From Heterostelium multicystogenum (taxonomy: Eukaryota > Evosea > Eumycetozoa > Acytosteliales > Acytosteliaceae): 64,000 bases of DNA. The notes under the pieces are model-generated. The model did no database searches. It was not told where the DNA came from and saw only the letters and a list, made by a program, of their open reading frames with translations. Below, in pieces: positions 35,737 to 48,792 of the stretch (position 1 is its first letter; every line of letters starts with the position of its first letter). The DNA is taken from positions 31,573 to 95,572 of the forward strand of contig RCNN01000123.1 of assembly GCA_003667245.1 (NCBI GenBank), read 5' to 3'. The position numbers and the translations under genes were made by a program.

Positions 35737-37568
35737 ATCGAGTATTGTTAATATTAAGAGAACTGTTTTGGTGTTAGATTCAGATCTTATTTCAATCAAT
35801 GAACATTCATTTTACAGTTCATCAGCAAATGTTACTTTTAAAGCGGTAATCAATTAATATGTCGCAACAAATAAGTCAATAACTATTCAAAGATAAGACA
35901 CTATATTAGCATCATCTCTTACTCTCTTATCTTCTAAAAGAAATAAGAAACATAAACTTTAAAGTGCACTCGCGCAAGCAAATTAGGTCCATTAATCTAA
36001 CAATTTAAGACACTTTTCGATCATTTCCCGATTCCTAATATTACTTTCTCAATTTGAAAAATCTGAGGAGGTATTGCTATTTTCCTTCACCATTCAGGGA
36101 AAGATGATGTCATTTTGGTGGCTTATATCTAAAAAAAAACTAATCACCCAAAACCTTTAGAAATCAGATCTTTTTTTAAACATTGTTAAAAAAAGTGTTG
36201 AAGCAAAGATTGAATTCAATACCTCATATTAGTATTTTTTATTTATCGTAATAATAAAATAGATAACAATAAATGGTAATTAAATTATATATATCTTAGA
36301 CTACGCTTACATCTTCACCTGTTTTACAAATATACCTAATCGTCTATATAGATATAGCAAGAACAATACATTAACAAAAAGAATGCAAATATTTGTATTG
36401 TTAACTATCACCTCTCTCTTATATATTTGATATAATAATATTCATTCTTGATTAAGAATGTAATCGCATTTTATATAATAATAATCAGATTGATGTAGTT
36501 TTACTTTACTAACAAACAAATAAATATATAATACAAATAAACTTAGCATATTGATGTATTCATATTCATTTTCATATTAAACCAAAACTCACTCTACTTA
36601 TTACTATTAGTATCAATGTATGTGCTTATGATCATTCTAATGCAAAAACAACAACAAGCAACAACAACAATAACAACACAACACACATCGCATATAACAA
36701 ACAAACTAAATAACCACAATATAATATAGTTTGTTGATTTTTAGTTGAATAAGCAAATATGACAACTACAATAACAATTACAACAACCAATATCAACATC
36801 TACAACTCATTTAGCTAACATATTTTAATTTGATTTGTTAGCATTCTTTTATTTAATTGTTTGCTTTGCATTGCATTGCTTTATTAACTTAACTTTAATC
36901 TACTTTATTTACTTTGTTTGTTCCTTTAATTATATTCAACATATTCAGACAGCAGCAACAAGCTACTTCACAACATTACACTCCATTGCAAATATTGTGA
37001 ATTCACCTCTTTCCAATGTGGAGCATACCACCAAAACGAGAAGAACCATACAACAACAACATCAACAACAATTCTTAATTACAATTGTCATATAATATAT
37101 ACCTGTACCATTCCTCATACAAATACTATACCCCAATACTTTAATATTTATTATGATTATTAACATTAAATTTATGTTTACTTCATAAAATTATAATTGA
37201 TATTCTAGGTTTTATTAAAATAATTAACTAAAATTAGAAGTAGAACAACAATAATAATAATAATAATAGTAATAATAATAAATAACGATCTATTAATAAA
37301 TTTTATATTGAAGTTAAAATATATATATATATCGATCAACATCATTGGACAATAACATAATAATAATAATAATACAACACTACTCTTGATAACATTAATT
37401 ATAGTACCAAAAAAAAAACCAAGAATAATATTAGTTTAGTAGAGAGAAAACAGTATTTTGTAATACTATTATAGAAGAGGCAAATAGTAGTCAACAGTAA
37501 TTTTTTAAATAGGAAATTGTATTTATAATAGTTTTTAGTTATTGGCTTTGATTAGCCTTTAAACAAGA
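35737..37568. other. Long AT-rich spacer before the PTEN-like gene
   Basis: A 1.83-kb spacer with CAACAACAA and ATA/AATAAT repeats (37243-37282). The open frame at 36835-37095 is hydrophobic low complexity without family features. Probably carries upstream control of the PTEN-like gene. Confidence 0.4.
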
Positions 37569-39833
37569 ATGAGTCATGCACTTATCTCCAAAGTAAGAAC
37601 ATTGGTTTCTGCCGACAGAAAAAGATTGAAAGTTGATAATTTAGATTTGGATCTCTCATATATCACTCCAAACCTTCTTGCAATGAGTTTTCCAGGTAAA
37701 TATAAAGAACAGAAATGAACTATCGTTGTATCAAATTGCTAAATGTGAAATTATTTGGTTCATAGGATCTGGTATTGAATCTGCATGGAGAAATTCAATT
37801 AATGATGTTTGCACTCTCTTAAATAAGAAACATAATGGCAAATTCATGATTTGGAATCTTTGTGAACGTGGATATGATTATTCAAAGTTTAACAACCAGA
37901 TTCTCGATTTTCCATTCCCTGATCATCATGCACCATCACTTAACCTGCTCTTTGAAATTGTAAATTCTTTGGATAACTGGTTGAAGGCTAATCCTGAGAA
38001 TATTGCAGTCGTCCACTGTAAGGGTGGCAAAGGTCGAACTGGTACCATCATATGCTGCTATCTCTACTACAGCTGTTACTTTGAGACAATGGAGCAATCT
38101 ATGCTCCACTTTGCCCAGCAGCGTTCACACAAACAAAAAGGTGTTACACAACCATCACAGCAGCGTTACATTAACTACTTCAAAGAAATTGTCAGTGGCA
38201 ACTTTATGATCGATGTATTCTCATTGAATTTGGTTTCTATAGAGATGGCACCGCTCACCAAAGAGCAAGCATACTCCATGTCGATCGAAATATTTGAACA
38301 CGAGAAAGAAGCCAATCTTTCATTCGCATCATCCCCTGCTTCACTTCAGTCTGTAACCTTATTTCTGTCATTTAGCGTAATATTCTAATATTTATTTATT
38401 CTCATCAAATAGAGTGACAGCAATAGATGAAGCACAGAATCAATATAAATTAAATGTAGTAATAGGAAAGAAATTCATAAAAGATGTATTAATAAGAGTA
38501 TATAAAGGTGCATCTGGAAAGAAGTCCTCAATGAAGAAACAACTATTCCATCTTATCTTTAATATTTCATTTATCAAGTTGAATGAAAATAATAGAATAG
38601 TTTTTGGAAAGAAGGACTTGGATCACTTTAAAAAAGATCAAAAGAAGTAGATATCATTGTGGCCTTAGATCTTACCAATCATTTTTACTAACCTCTATAT
38701 TGTTAGGTTTGACGAGAATTTTTATATAGAATGTATTTTTCAAAATAATTGTTCACATCTGCCTGATCATTCGTTCCAAATATGGAATATAATGTCAGTA
38801 AAGTACCAGCAATTGAAAAAGTCTAAACAGGAGGAAAGACTACTTGCCGAACAAAATCAAATTAAAAATAGCAGCGACAATTTATGTGTAGAGATTTCCA
38901 ACGAACAAGATGAAGTCGAATCATTAAACTCACAATCATCAACTTCTACACTCACTACATCCAGCTCCTCAAGCAATGGCTCTGCAGAAGACACAACTGA
39001 CCCATCAATTACCAACTCTGGCTCATCAGTCTCAATTTCATCTTCTTCAATCTCAACAACAGCCTCTTCGATAGCAGATTTAAATCTAAATAATAGTAGC
39101 AATAATATGAATTCCAGTACTAATAATAATGTTAATCCACTGAAGGTGTCGACATCTTCACTTGCAGATTCTGAAACTACTACAACAACAACAACAACTA
39201 TTACAACCATATCACCTAATTTAAGTAATAATTCTTCATCTTCATCAATCTCCACTCCTACTTTTTCAACTCCTCCAACTATCATTACTTCAGGAAATAT
39301 GACATTAAGCAAGGGTTCCTCTCCAGTCAACTATCGTGAGAGTCGTATGGTATCGGTTGATGAAATGAAGCAAATGATACTCTCATTCGATCTTTCGAAT
39401 GATATTTCAATAGCCACTGTTATGACGACACTCAACACAATACCATCGATTGTAAACAACTACAAACATAAGTGCAAATAGCACTACTAGCTATAGTAAC
39501 AGTAGCTCTCCTTCTTCATCAGCTACATCATCTCCACTGACAGTACCAAGACAAACTAATGTTCATTCGATGCCAAACTTCAGCGGACTTTGGACACCTA
39601 AATTGCCCACATCCAAAAGACTTTCAGTTCAGTCTCAATCTTCATCTCACCGTCTGGCTGCTAGTGATGGATACGATGGAAGCAAATCGCCCAAAGAAAT
39701 CATCATTTTAACAGAAACTACCGAAAATAACAATAGTCATATTACTGATATCAACAAAATTGAAACCAATAGTTTATCAAAATCAACACCTCCAGAGACA
39801 ACCATCAAAGTTGTGAAAAGCAGGAAAAAGTAA
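37569..39833 (+). CDS. PTEN-like phosphoinositide phosphatase with C2 domain
   Basis: Exon 1 is 37569-37695, exon 2 starts at 37766, exon 3 ends at 38646 and exon 4 starts at 38707. The phosphatase domain shows LDLSYITPNLLAMSFP, SKFNNQILDFPFPDHHAPSL, and the active-site loop HCKGGKGRTG (about 38013-38042), which is PTEN-like with two Lys. A tensin-type C2 domain follows (KLNVVIGKKFIKDVLIRVYKG, then FDENFYIECIF at about 38708). It most likely removes the 3-phosphate of PIP3 and so opposes PI3K in chemotaxis. The C-terminal half (38800-39833) is Ser/Thr/Asn-rich. One frame break is near 39470, and the exon 2/3 junction near 38357-38412 is uncertain. The shape resembles Dictyostelium CnrN, but ptenA-type relatives are not excluded. 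Confidence 0.85.
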
Positions 39834-39889
39834 AATAGATAATAAATTGATGGTACACTTAGAACAATTTGATTTACATTTATGATTAT

Positions 39890-40426
39890 TTAAAGGTGTG
39901 ATCTGAGGAAAGAAGATACTTTTTCGTAGTTACCACATTCATCCTCTGGCAATTTGGCTTGAGTGTCCTTTTTCCATGACATCAGGGTTGGAATACCCTT
40001 GAGTTGAATACGTGGATGTAAACGATATGGGTGATCTGGGTTACCCTTGTAACTGTATGATTAATGATTAATGATGATCATAGTTAAGATCTCTGTTAAT
40101 GTCGTTGTTGATAAAGTATGGTAAGTTAGCTATTTACCCTTCTCTTTTGAATTGCACATTCAACCAAACAGTAGTTATCTAATTCACCAAATGCCTTTTG
40201 GAAAACTGGGTCAGCTGTTTATTGTAATCATAAAGTTAGTATGAAGCTAACAGGTTGTCCAAGATGTTGATTACTTACAGACTCTGCAATCTGGACACCA
40301 GAGGATTCCGTCATCATTTAAAGTAGAGATGAATACAACAAAGACTGGATCGTTAGTTGCCAATGCTTGGGCAACAGTTGTTTCAAATTGATCAGTAGAT
40401 GTAATTCTTAATGTTTGTTTGGCCAT
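39890..40426 (-). CDS. txndc17: TRP14/TXNDC17-like thioredoxin
   Basis: Three short exons on the minus strand: 40426-40279, 40214-about 40138, and about 40052-39890. The first contains the strand FVVFIST followed by the active site WCPDC, the exact redox motif of TRP14, a thioredoxin-like protein that reduces disulfides such as L-cystine. KGNPDHPYRLHPRIQLKGIPTL in the last exon gives the cis-Pro strand. The encoded protein is about 125 residues, as in the family. The join between exons 2 and 3 needs a one-base adjustment, either a shifted splice site or an error. The 3' end is 56 bases from the convergent PTEN-like gene's stop. Confidence 0.85.
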
Positions 40427-41413
40427 TTGTATATTTATATGTATTTATATATAGAGACTTGAAGAGAAATTTAAAATACTATGTTATCATATGATATATA
40501 ATTTTTGCTGAACTGACCCAAGCTGACTTTTATTATCGGAGAAGTGACACCCAAATAAAATTTATAAAAATCAAAAAGAAAAAGATTAAAGAATAGAAGC
40601 AAGTTCCATTCTTTTATTTTTTTAGCAATATCCTATTCAATATAATATTAACTATGCTATTATTATTATTACATTTTAATTTGATATTAGACTCATTCAA
40701 GAGTATCTAATTTCTCTTGGAAGCATATTAGTTGATATAGGTACAAGTGATTCTGTTTTAGATCACTGAACTCCTCACTCACTTCACAATTGTCTTACAA
40801 AGAACAATATGTTTTAGTTTTGTTCTTCAAATAACATACACAAGTATAAAGATTGTCATTTTAACACTGAGCAGCCCTGGGAATAGTTTACTTTAATATC
40901 TTTGACCAAATTTGGTGATATAAGGCAGGTGACCTATTGATGATATACTTTCATCGGCTCAATGATCAATAACTTTGAGACCAGATATTTATGCAGATAG
41001 ACATAGAATTTCGTGATGGTCACGTAATCAATCAAAGAAGGAGTATTCATTCATTTTGATAAGCCCGTTAATAACGTTTAGATAATATGAAAATTGGATT
41101 ACAACTCATTGACCTGGTTACATCAATAACTCATTATGAATAAAGAGTGTGTTTATTCCATTCTTTTTCAATTTTAAAAAAGAATCAAAGTCGGTAGATC
41201 ATTATGTGTGGGGTTACATACGGAAAATGTTTTAATATTAAGCATTTTTCACCAGGATGTTATTTTTAAACATGCCTATATAAATCAATTTCAAGTTCGA
41301 GGTAAAAAAACATCAAAACAATTTGAAATTTACCTAAAAACCAAAACAACCAATTTAAATTCTAAATATAAATTATCTATATCTATATAATATCCCATTA
41401 AACAACTTTAAAT
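40427..41413. other. Divergent spacer between TRP14-like and GST genes
   Basis: A 987-base spacer between two divergent redox-related genes. AT-rich; the small plus-strand frame 41208-41390 is low complexity and rejected. No RNA gene seen. Confidence 0.4.
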
Positions 41414-42252
41414 ATGTCTCAACAACAACAACCACAAGCCATTTTATATCATATGCCATATTTTTGTATCATCCGTAGTTGCCCATTTGATTGGAGAACT
41501 CGGAATTAGTGACAAAGTTCAAGTAAAGATACTTGGATTCGAAAATTTAAAAAGATGATTTCCATCTTGCTAAACATCCACAAGGAAAAGTAATATTCTC
41601 TCTGAATAAATATATTTAAATACAATTATCTCTAATATATTCTAATTCTATAATTTACAAAATAGGTTCCATTCTATGTTGAATTGGAAGATGATTTCAC
41701 AATGATTGAATCATCAGCAATTTTTCCTGTATCTTCTCGAGAAATATGATACTGAGAAGAAATTGTCAAACTGGAAAGATGCCAAAGAGCGTGGACAATT
41801 CTATCAATTCCTTTTGAATTGCCCATGTCAAATCTACCCCAATCTTGCACAACTATTTTACCAATTCTTGAATGAAGTTGGATCTCCCTTAAGAGACGAG
41901 AAGGTTGTCACCAAGAATATGAATGCCTGGCACCTTGAGATTGCTCCATTCCTTGTTAAATATCTCGGTGATAAACCATATTTCTTTGGTGAAAACTTCA
42001 CCGCTGTCGACATCTTGGTCGGATACCAAGTGATTCTTGCTGAACTCATCGGACAATTGAAAGACTACCCAACCCTCGAATCATATCTCTTGAGACTGAG
42101 GGAGCGTCCAGCATTTACCGAGATTTTCAACGAGGAAAACAAAAAATACCTTCCAAGCATGGAAAAGTATTCTGTTGCCATCCAAAAGAAAGCTTGCTAG
42201 AGAAGAGAAATTAGCCAATGAAAAGGGAATTGAATATAGATTTGCTGCTTAA
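41414..42252 (+). CDS. Glutathione S-transferase-like protein
   Basis: The N-terminal thioredoxin-like GST half covers the first ~80 residues. It shows AILYHMPY, then SSVVAHLIGELGISDKVQVK, then KHPQGK across an intron at about 41589-41666 into VPFYVELEDDF and the SSAI segment. The all-helical C-terminal domain has YFFGENFTAVDILVGYQVI and LRERPAF, typical of GST class C-domains. The protein may conjugate glutathione or act as a binding protein; the catalytic Tyr/Ser is not certain. Frame breaks lie near 41470, 41555, 41720 and the A run 42189-42191. After the last break, the frame reads LAREEKLANEKGIEYRFAA to the stop 42250-42252. Confidence 0.85.
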
Positions 42253-42365
42253 TTTAGCAATTAAATTATAAATATGTAAATAAATAACTTATCTTGTCTT
42301 TATTTTAAAATCGATGTCGTTAATTATTATTGCGGGAAGGGATGATATTTTAGCTAAATTAATAT

Positions 42366-43247
42366 TTAAGCTTTAAAAGTACAGTCGATATTTTGACCAA
42401 CGGCAAGTTGGAGATATAAACAATACCATTGGGCGGCCCACTGTAAAAAGAAATTCGATGGTTAGTGATTCGATTGAATTGAGCAGAGTTTAAAGATTGA
42501 TAGTTACTTGGTGGTTTGGCATGATTGGTCTCTCGGCTACGGAGTAGTCCCAGTCCATGGCTTGTTGGAATGATTCGTTCAAGTATTGCATTGCGTATGA
42601 GGCAAAGATTTCACCAGTACGGTCACAACCGCATTCGCAGTGAATATAAAGGGCAATTGGCATTTGTTGTTGGGTGGTAAGGATATCACGGTAGTAGTTC
42701 ATTCTGAATGGGAGATTGTCCTTTTGCCATACTGGGAGGTACTTGGCCATCTCTTCACGAACGTCTTGTTCCAAGAGATTTGGATCGGTGATATCACCCA
42801 AAGTGATGTTAACTCCGAACATACCTTTATCGGTGTTGTTTCCAAAGAACCATTGTTCAATGTTGACGTCTCCTTGTTCTTCTTTCAAACCATAGGTCAA
42901 CTTGATATCAAAGATTAAGAAATCAGCTGGCAATGTGACACCACTTGATTGTGAAACATTTCTCATGTAGGTTACCAACAAATCGTAAGCAAATTCATCT
43001 TGACCTGTAGAAGTTATATTATGATTTCATTTAAGTGGTTAGATAATGCAGTAGTTTGACTACCGAATGGCAGAATAGGTAAGACATACCATTAACGCTG
43101 ATCTTTGGTTCATTTCCTCTGAAAAGATAGTTGGAATGAACCGTCGGTAAAAGTATAATGATCGACCAAACGGACTTTTTCAAACTCCAAATATTCAGAA
43201 CATGCAATTCCGACCAATAAGATGGCAACAAATATAATAGATTTCAT
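42366..43247 (-). CDS. Secreted dual-specificity-phosphatase-like protein
   Basis: Starts with a signal peptide (MKSIIFVAILLVGIACS) at 43247. Exons: 43247-43090, 43004-42508 and 42440-42366, joined in consistent phases. The middle exon holds a Cys-x5-Arg loop, HCECGCDRTGE, the catalytic signature of cysteine phosphatases. It is preceded by an acidic region and followed by a helix ASYAMQYLN. The C-terminus is WAAQWYCLYLQLA. If active it would act outside the cytosol, in phagosomes, vesicles or the medium; the extra Cys in the loop could also make disulfides and silence it. One break is near 43115. It faces the convergent GST gene 113 bases away. Confidence 0.7.
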
Positions 43248-43968
43248 TATTTATGTATATGTTGTATAAATATGTATGTGATGTTAAATAATAATAAATA
43301 CGTATGAGAAGTGATTGAATTTACCTTTTGTGGTTTTGATTGTGAATCACAGTGATAAATAAATAATTTAAGTGGATGTGTGTGAGTGTGTGTGTGTGTG
43401 TGGGTGATTGATTAGTGCTGACTGACTACTAATCCTTCGAATTAGTGTAAATAAACTGATTGTATTTATATTATTAATATTTTTTTTCAGTTTTCTAAAT
43501 TTCTATTTTCATCACCAATGATCACATATGTTGACAACATTGGTAACTATGATTTAGATATTTATAAAATTTACACCAAAAATTACAGATGATTTTTTCA
43601 TTTTTATATTTCCGACAAAATAGATCTATCTGATAAATTTGAAATTTAATATTATCTAATTGATCAATTAGTTTAGTATTTTAAAACTTTGAAAATATAA
43701 ATAAATAATTGGTTCTTATAATCCAATAACTAAGAACAAAAGATTGGAAATCTTTCTGTAATCGATTGACCCCATTTATACTCATCATGAAGCACTTTAG
43801 TTCGGAGTTATATTCGGGTTTTAGATGATCAAATGTACCAACAACCAATCTTTTTAGGATATAACTTTCTTTTGCAATATTGATGTTAAAATCGATATTA
43901 TTATGAATGATTGTGTGATGTTGGTGGATTTAATTTATAATTTTATTTGATTATTATAATTATGTTCA
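43248..43968. other. Spacer with GT repeat
   Basis: A 721-base spacer with a TG dinucleotide repeat at 43377-43402. No coding potential seen. Confidence 0.4.
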
Positions 43969-45828
<1,860 letters not shown>

Positions 45829-47263
45829 TTTAAATAAACAATAAATGTACAAAAATACAATAATATATATATATTTATCTGTTTTATAAACTTTAATATT
45901 TTACTACTATTATATTATATTAATACTATATGTATATAGAATTTTGGACAAGTTTGTATATGTTTTACATATACATAAAATAATAATAACAATAACAATA
46001 CTAATAATCAATATGCTATCACTATTCTATTGATACTAATATTACTATTACTTTTGAATTAGCTAATATTAAATTTTAAATTATTATGAATATTATTAAA
46101 TAATATTTCTTTCTTTTTTTAATTTATTATTTAACTTAATTCAAATTTAATATATCAAAATTGATATTATTATTATTATTTCTTAACAATGTTATTTTTG
46201 TTTTATTTTTAATTTATTAATTATTATTGATTTAATTATTATTATTATTATGTTGTTGTTGCTATTGTTGTTGTAGTAGTAGTAGTAGTTGTTGCTTATT
46301 ATTGTTTGAGTTATCTGAATACACTTGCAGTATGATAACAAAATAATTATCATATGTATGTACACAATTTAATTTAAAAAAAACAGCAAAATTAATATTG
46401 CAAATGAATAAATTTGGAAGATTCCTATGTTTTTTTGTTTTTTTATTGGTTTTTTTTGTTTTTGTTTAAAAACCAATTTATTAAATTAGTTAAATAAATT
46501 TGTGGATCATTCACTTTTGTTCTATTATTATTGTTATATTTTTGATATTGTTATTGACTGACATCTATTGTTTTGTTGTTGTTGTTGTATTGTTATTGTT
46601 GTTAGTTGATGATTTTAATTTAATATCATGTTGATTTGTTATATGTGAATGAAACAAGGTGTGTGTCTGAGTTATATAGCCAATCTGAGCTAATAAATGA
46701 ATTATCAAGGTAAATGAATATTTGATTGATTCAATTCCTATGTTTGCTACTACTCCCACTACTCATCTATTCAATATATATACATTACAGTGTAGGATAG
46801 CGTAGAGTGAATATATACTCTAGTGGGGGTTGGTTTGGAATTGGTGTCCACACACTCACTGATTGGTGTTCAAAAGAACCACTACCACAATAACAACAAT
46901 AACTACTACTACTAGTTCGAATTTTACTTCAATAAACTAAACAACTAGCTACCTACTACTCAAATATTCAATAAACGACAAGATGATAATAACATATTCA
47001 AAACAACATAAACTAATAACTACTACTATTTTTATACTACTACAAAATAGGTGGTGTATTATTATCAACTTATATATATTTATATATTATAATATGTAAT
47101 AAGAGTTTATTATAAATATATATATATAAATGTGTTGTTGATGTTGTTTATGACAAGTATTTAAAATGTTGTTATATTTAATTAATATGATTATGTGGGT
47201 ATCATAAATAAATCATACAGTTGATTGATGACGATGATGATGTTGGTGGGTGATGTTATTTGT
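45829..47263. other. Long AT-rich upstream region of pkaC
   Basis: A 1.43-kb spacer between two minus-strand genes, upstream of pkaC and downstream of the dehydrogenase. It is full of ATT, TTG and AT runs. The minus frame 46565-46759 is Thr/Asn low complexity and rejected. It may include the pkaC promoter. Confidence 0.4.
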
Positions 47264-48121
47264 TTAAATATCAGTGCTATCGGTTACTTTTTTCCATTGG
47301 TTCAAATCGTTTTGTAATATATCTATTTTCTCTTGTGCCATTTGATTGGCATCGGGACCAAGGAAGAGATGTAGAGGTACTGGTGAGGAGGATGGGATTC
47401 TGCTTAGGTCAAAGATGACTTTGGCACCCTTGTCTGGGTCGCCACGCTGCTTGCCTTGCGACTCGAGACACTCCTGCTCGGTCTCTTTCGTCTTGTAGAC
47501 ATCGATTGGCTCAGAGGCAACGCGGTATGAGCCCGCGAAAAAGTTGGTCCTAAAGCAGCCTGGATAAACAATAGTCACTCTCACGTTGAACGGCTCCATC
47601 TCCTTGGCAAGCGCTTCAGAGAGCCCGCCCAGAGCATACTTGGTTGCAGCGTACGAAGCATTGCCTGGAAAGGCCGAGTAGAATCCGATAATGGAAGAAA
47701 TGTTTATGATGTTACCAGCCCTTTGCTGTCTAAGATGTCCGACGGAGTGCTTGAGCACGTTGATCACAGCAAACAAGTTCACTTCAAAGTGAGTTCTAAA
47801 TTCTTCAAGCTTCAATTCCTCAAGTGCACCTAGCATTCCATATCCGGCATTGTTGACGACCACATCGATGCCACCGAATCGCTTTATTGTTTGATCGATA
47901 GAGTCCTTTACAGCATCTTCATTTGTCAAATCCACCTTGAGGACCATGAGTGACTCACTGTGCGACGCCAAGATATCCTTTAGCTCCTGGACATCGGGAT
48001 TACGAGTGGTTCCGACGACCTTGTCGCCGTTCAACAAGCACTGTCTGACCAAGCACAAGCCCAAGCCCTGAGACACGCCCGTAATATACCAAACTTTACA
48101 TTTACTATCTGTACCCGACAT
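47264..48121 (-). CDS. Short-chain dehydrogenase/reductase (SDR)
   Basis: A classical SDR of about 285 residues in one intact exon. The start MSGTDSK at 48121 is preferred; the frame stays open upstream to 48241, but that part would run into the divergent gene's promoter. It has the cofactor motif TGVSQGLG, TRNPDV after the second strand, VVNNAGYGML, and the catalytic Ser-Tyr-Lys set in NISSI and SYAATKYALG. The substrate is unknown. The C-terminal half follows the retinol-dehydrogenase-like, oxidoreductase-type pattern (VRVTIVYPGCFRT). It shares a 137-base spacer with the coiled-coil gene on the other strand. Confidence 0.9.
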   Translation of the reverse strand: MSGTDSKCKVWYITGVSQGLGLCLVRQCLLNGDKVVGTTRNPDVQELKDILASHSESLMVLKVDLTNEDAVKDSIDQTIKRFGGIDVVVNNAGYGMLGALEELKLEEFRTHFEVNLFAVINVLKHSVGHLRQQRAGNIINISSIIGFYSAFPGNASYAATKYALGGLSEALAKEMEPFNVRVTIVYPGCFRTNFFAGSYRVASEPIDVYKTKETEQECLESQGKQRGDPDKGAKVIFDLSRIPSSSPVPLHLFLGPDANQMAQEKIDILQNDLNQWKKVTDSTDI

Positions 48122-48258
48122 CTTCTTCTTCTTATAAAATATTTGATTTTGTTTTTTTTGAGAAATGTTGGAAGAGAGGATGTGGATTCTTTGTGAAAAC
48201 CATTTTGGTTGGTAGGTCGGCTTGTGTTTCCAGCGGAACAAGTGGAGATTCTAGAATT

Positions 48259-48728
48259 ATGAACAAGCAAACCTATGATGAGATCAATGAGTATAAAAGA
48301 TATATAGTGGATCTAGAGAACAAGCTCATTGAAGTCATTCAGGATCGTAATGAAATTGAAAGCAAACGCTCTCTGTTGAAATCAAGGATTGGCGATTTAT
48401 CGGAGCTATGCGAGAACCATACGAAAGCCCTTGTTCAAGAGATGTAAGTAGACATCTCGGATTGATTGTACAATCTCCTTTGATTAATCATGGCTGTTGT
48501 TTCCCTAGGGACAAAGAATCGAAAAAGACAAATGAAATGTTTTTGAGGTTAGATGCTTTGGAAGCTACTAACGACCTGTTAAAGAAGAATTGTGAGCGTC
48601 TGAAGGCAGAGAACGAACAACTCAAGTCAGAAAACAAAGAGCTGACGAGGCAAAATAACAAGTATAAAGATAAGATTAATCAACTCAATTTAGCACTTAA
48701 TACACCATCACCAAAGAAACAACCTTGA
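48259..48728 (+). CDS. Small coiled-coil protein, two exons
   Basis: Exon 1 is 48259-48443 and exon 2 is 48509-48728 (GTAAGT...TAG), giving about 134 residues. Almost the whole chain is charged helix with heptad-type spacing (ENKLIEVIQDRNEIESKR, then ERLKAENEQLKSENKEL). The tail TPSPKKQP is disordered. No membrane or enzyme motif. It probably dimerises; a centrosome, trafficking or cytoskeletal adaptor role is possible but unproved. It is divergently transcribed from the SDR gene over 137 bases, so the two may share a promoter. Confidence 0.7.
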
Positions 48729-48792
48729 GTGGAATATTATTAATAAGAACAGCAACAAACACATGTATAATATAAACTATTTATTGTGGATA

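Noticed and set aside
36835..37095. Plus-strand frame of 86 codons
   Set aside because: Hydrophobic low complexity in a long AT spacer, no splice or family support.
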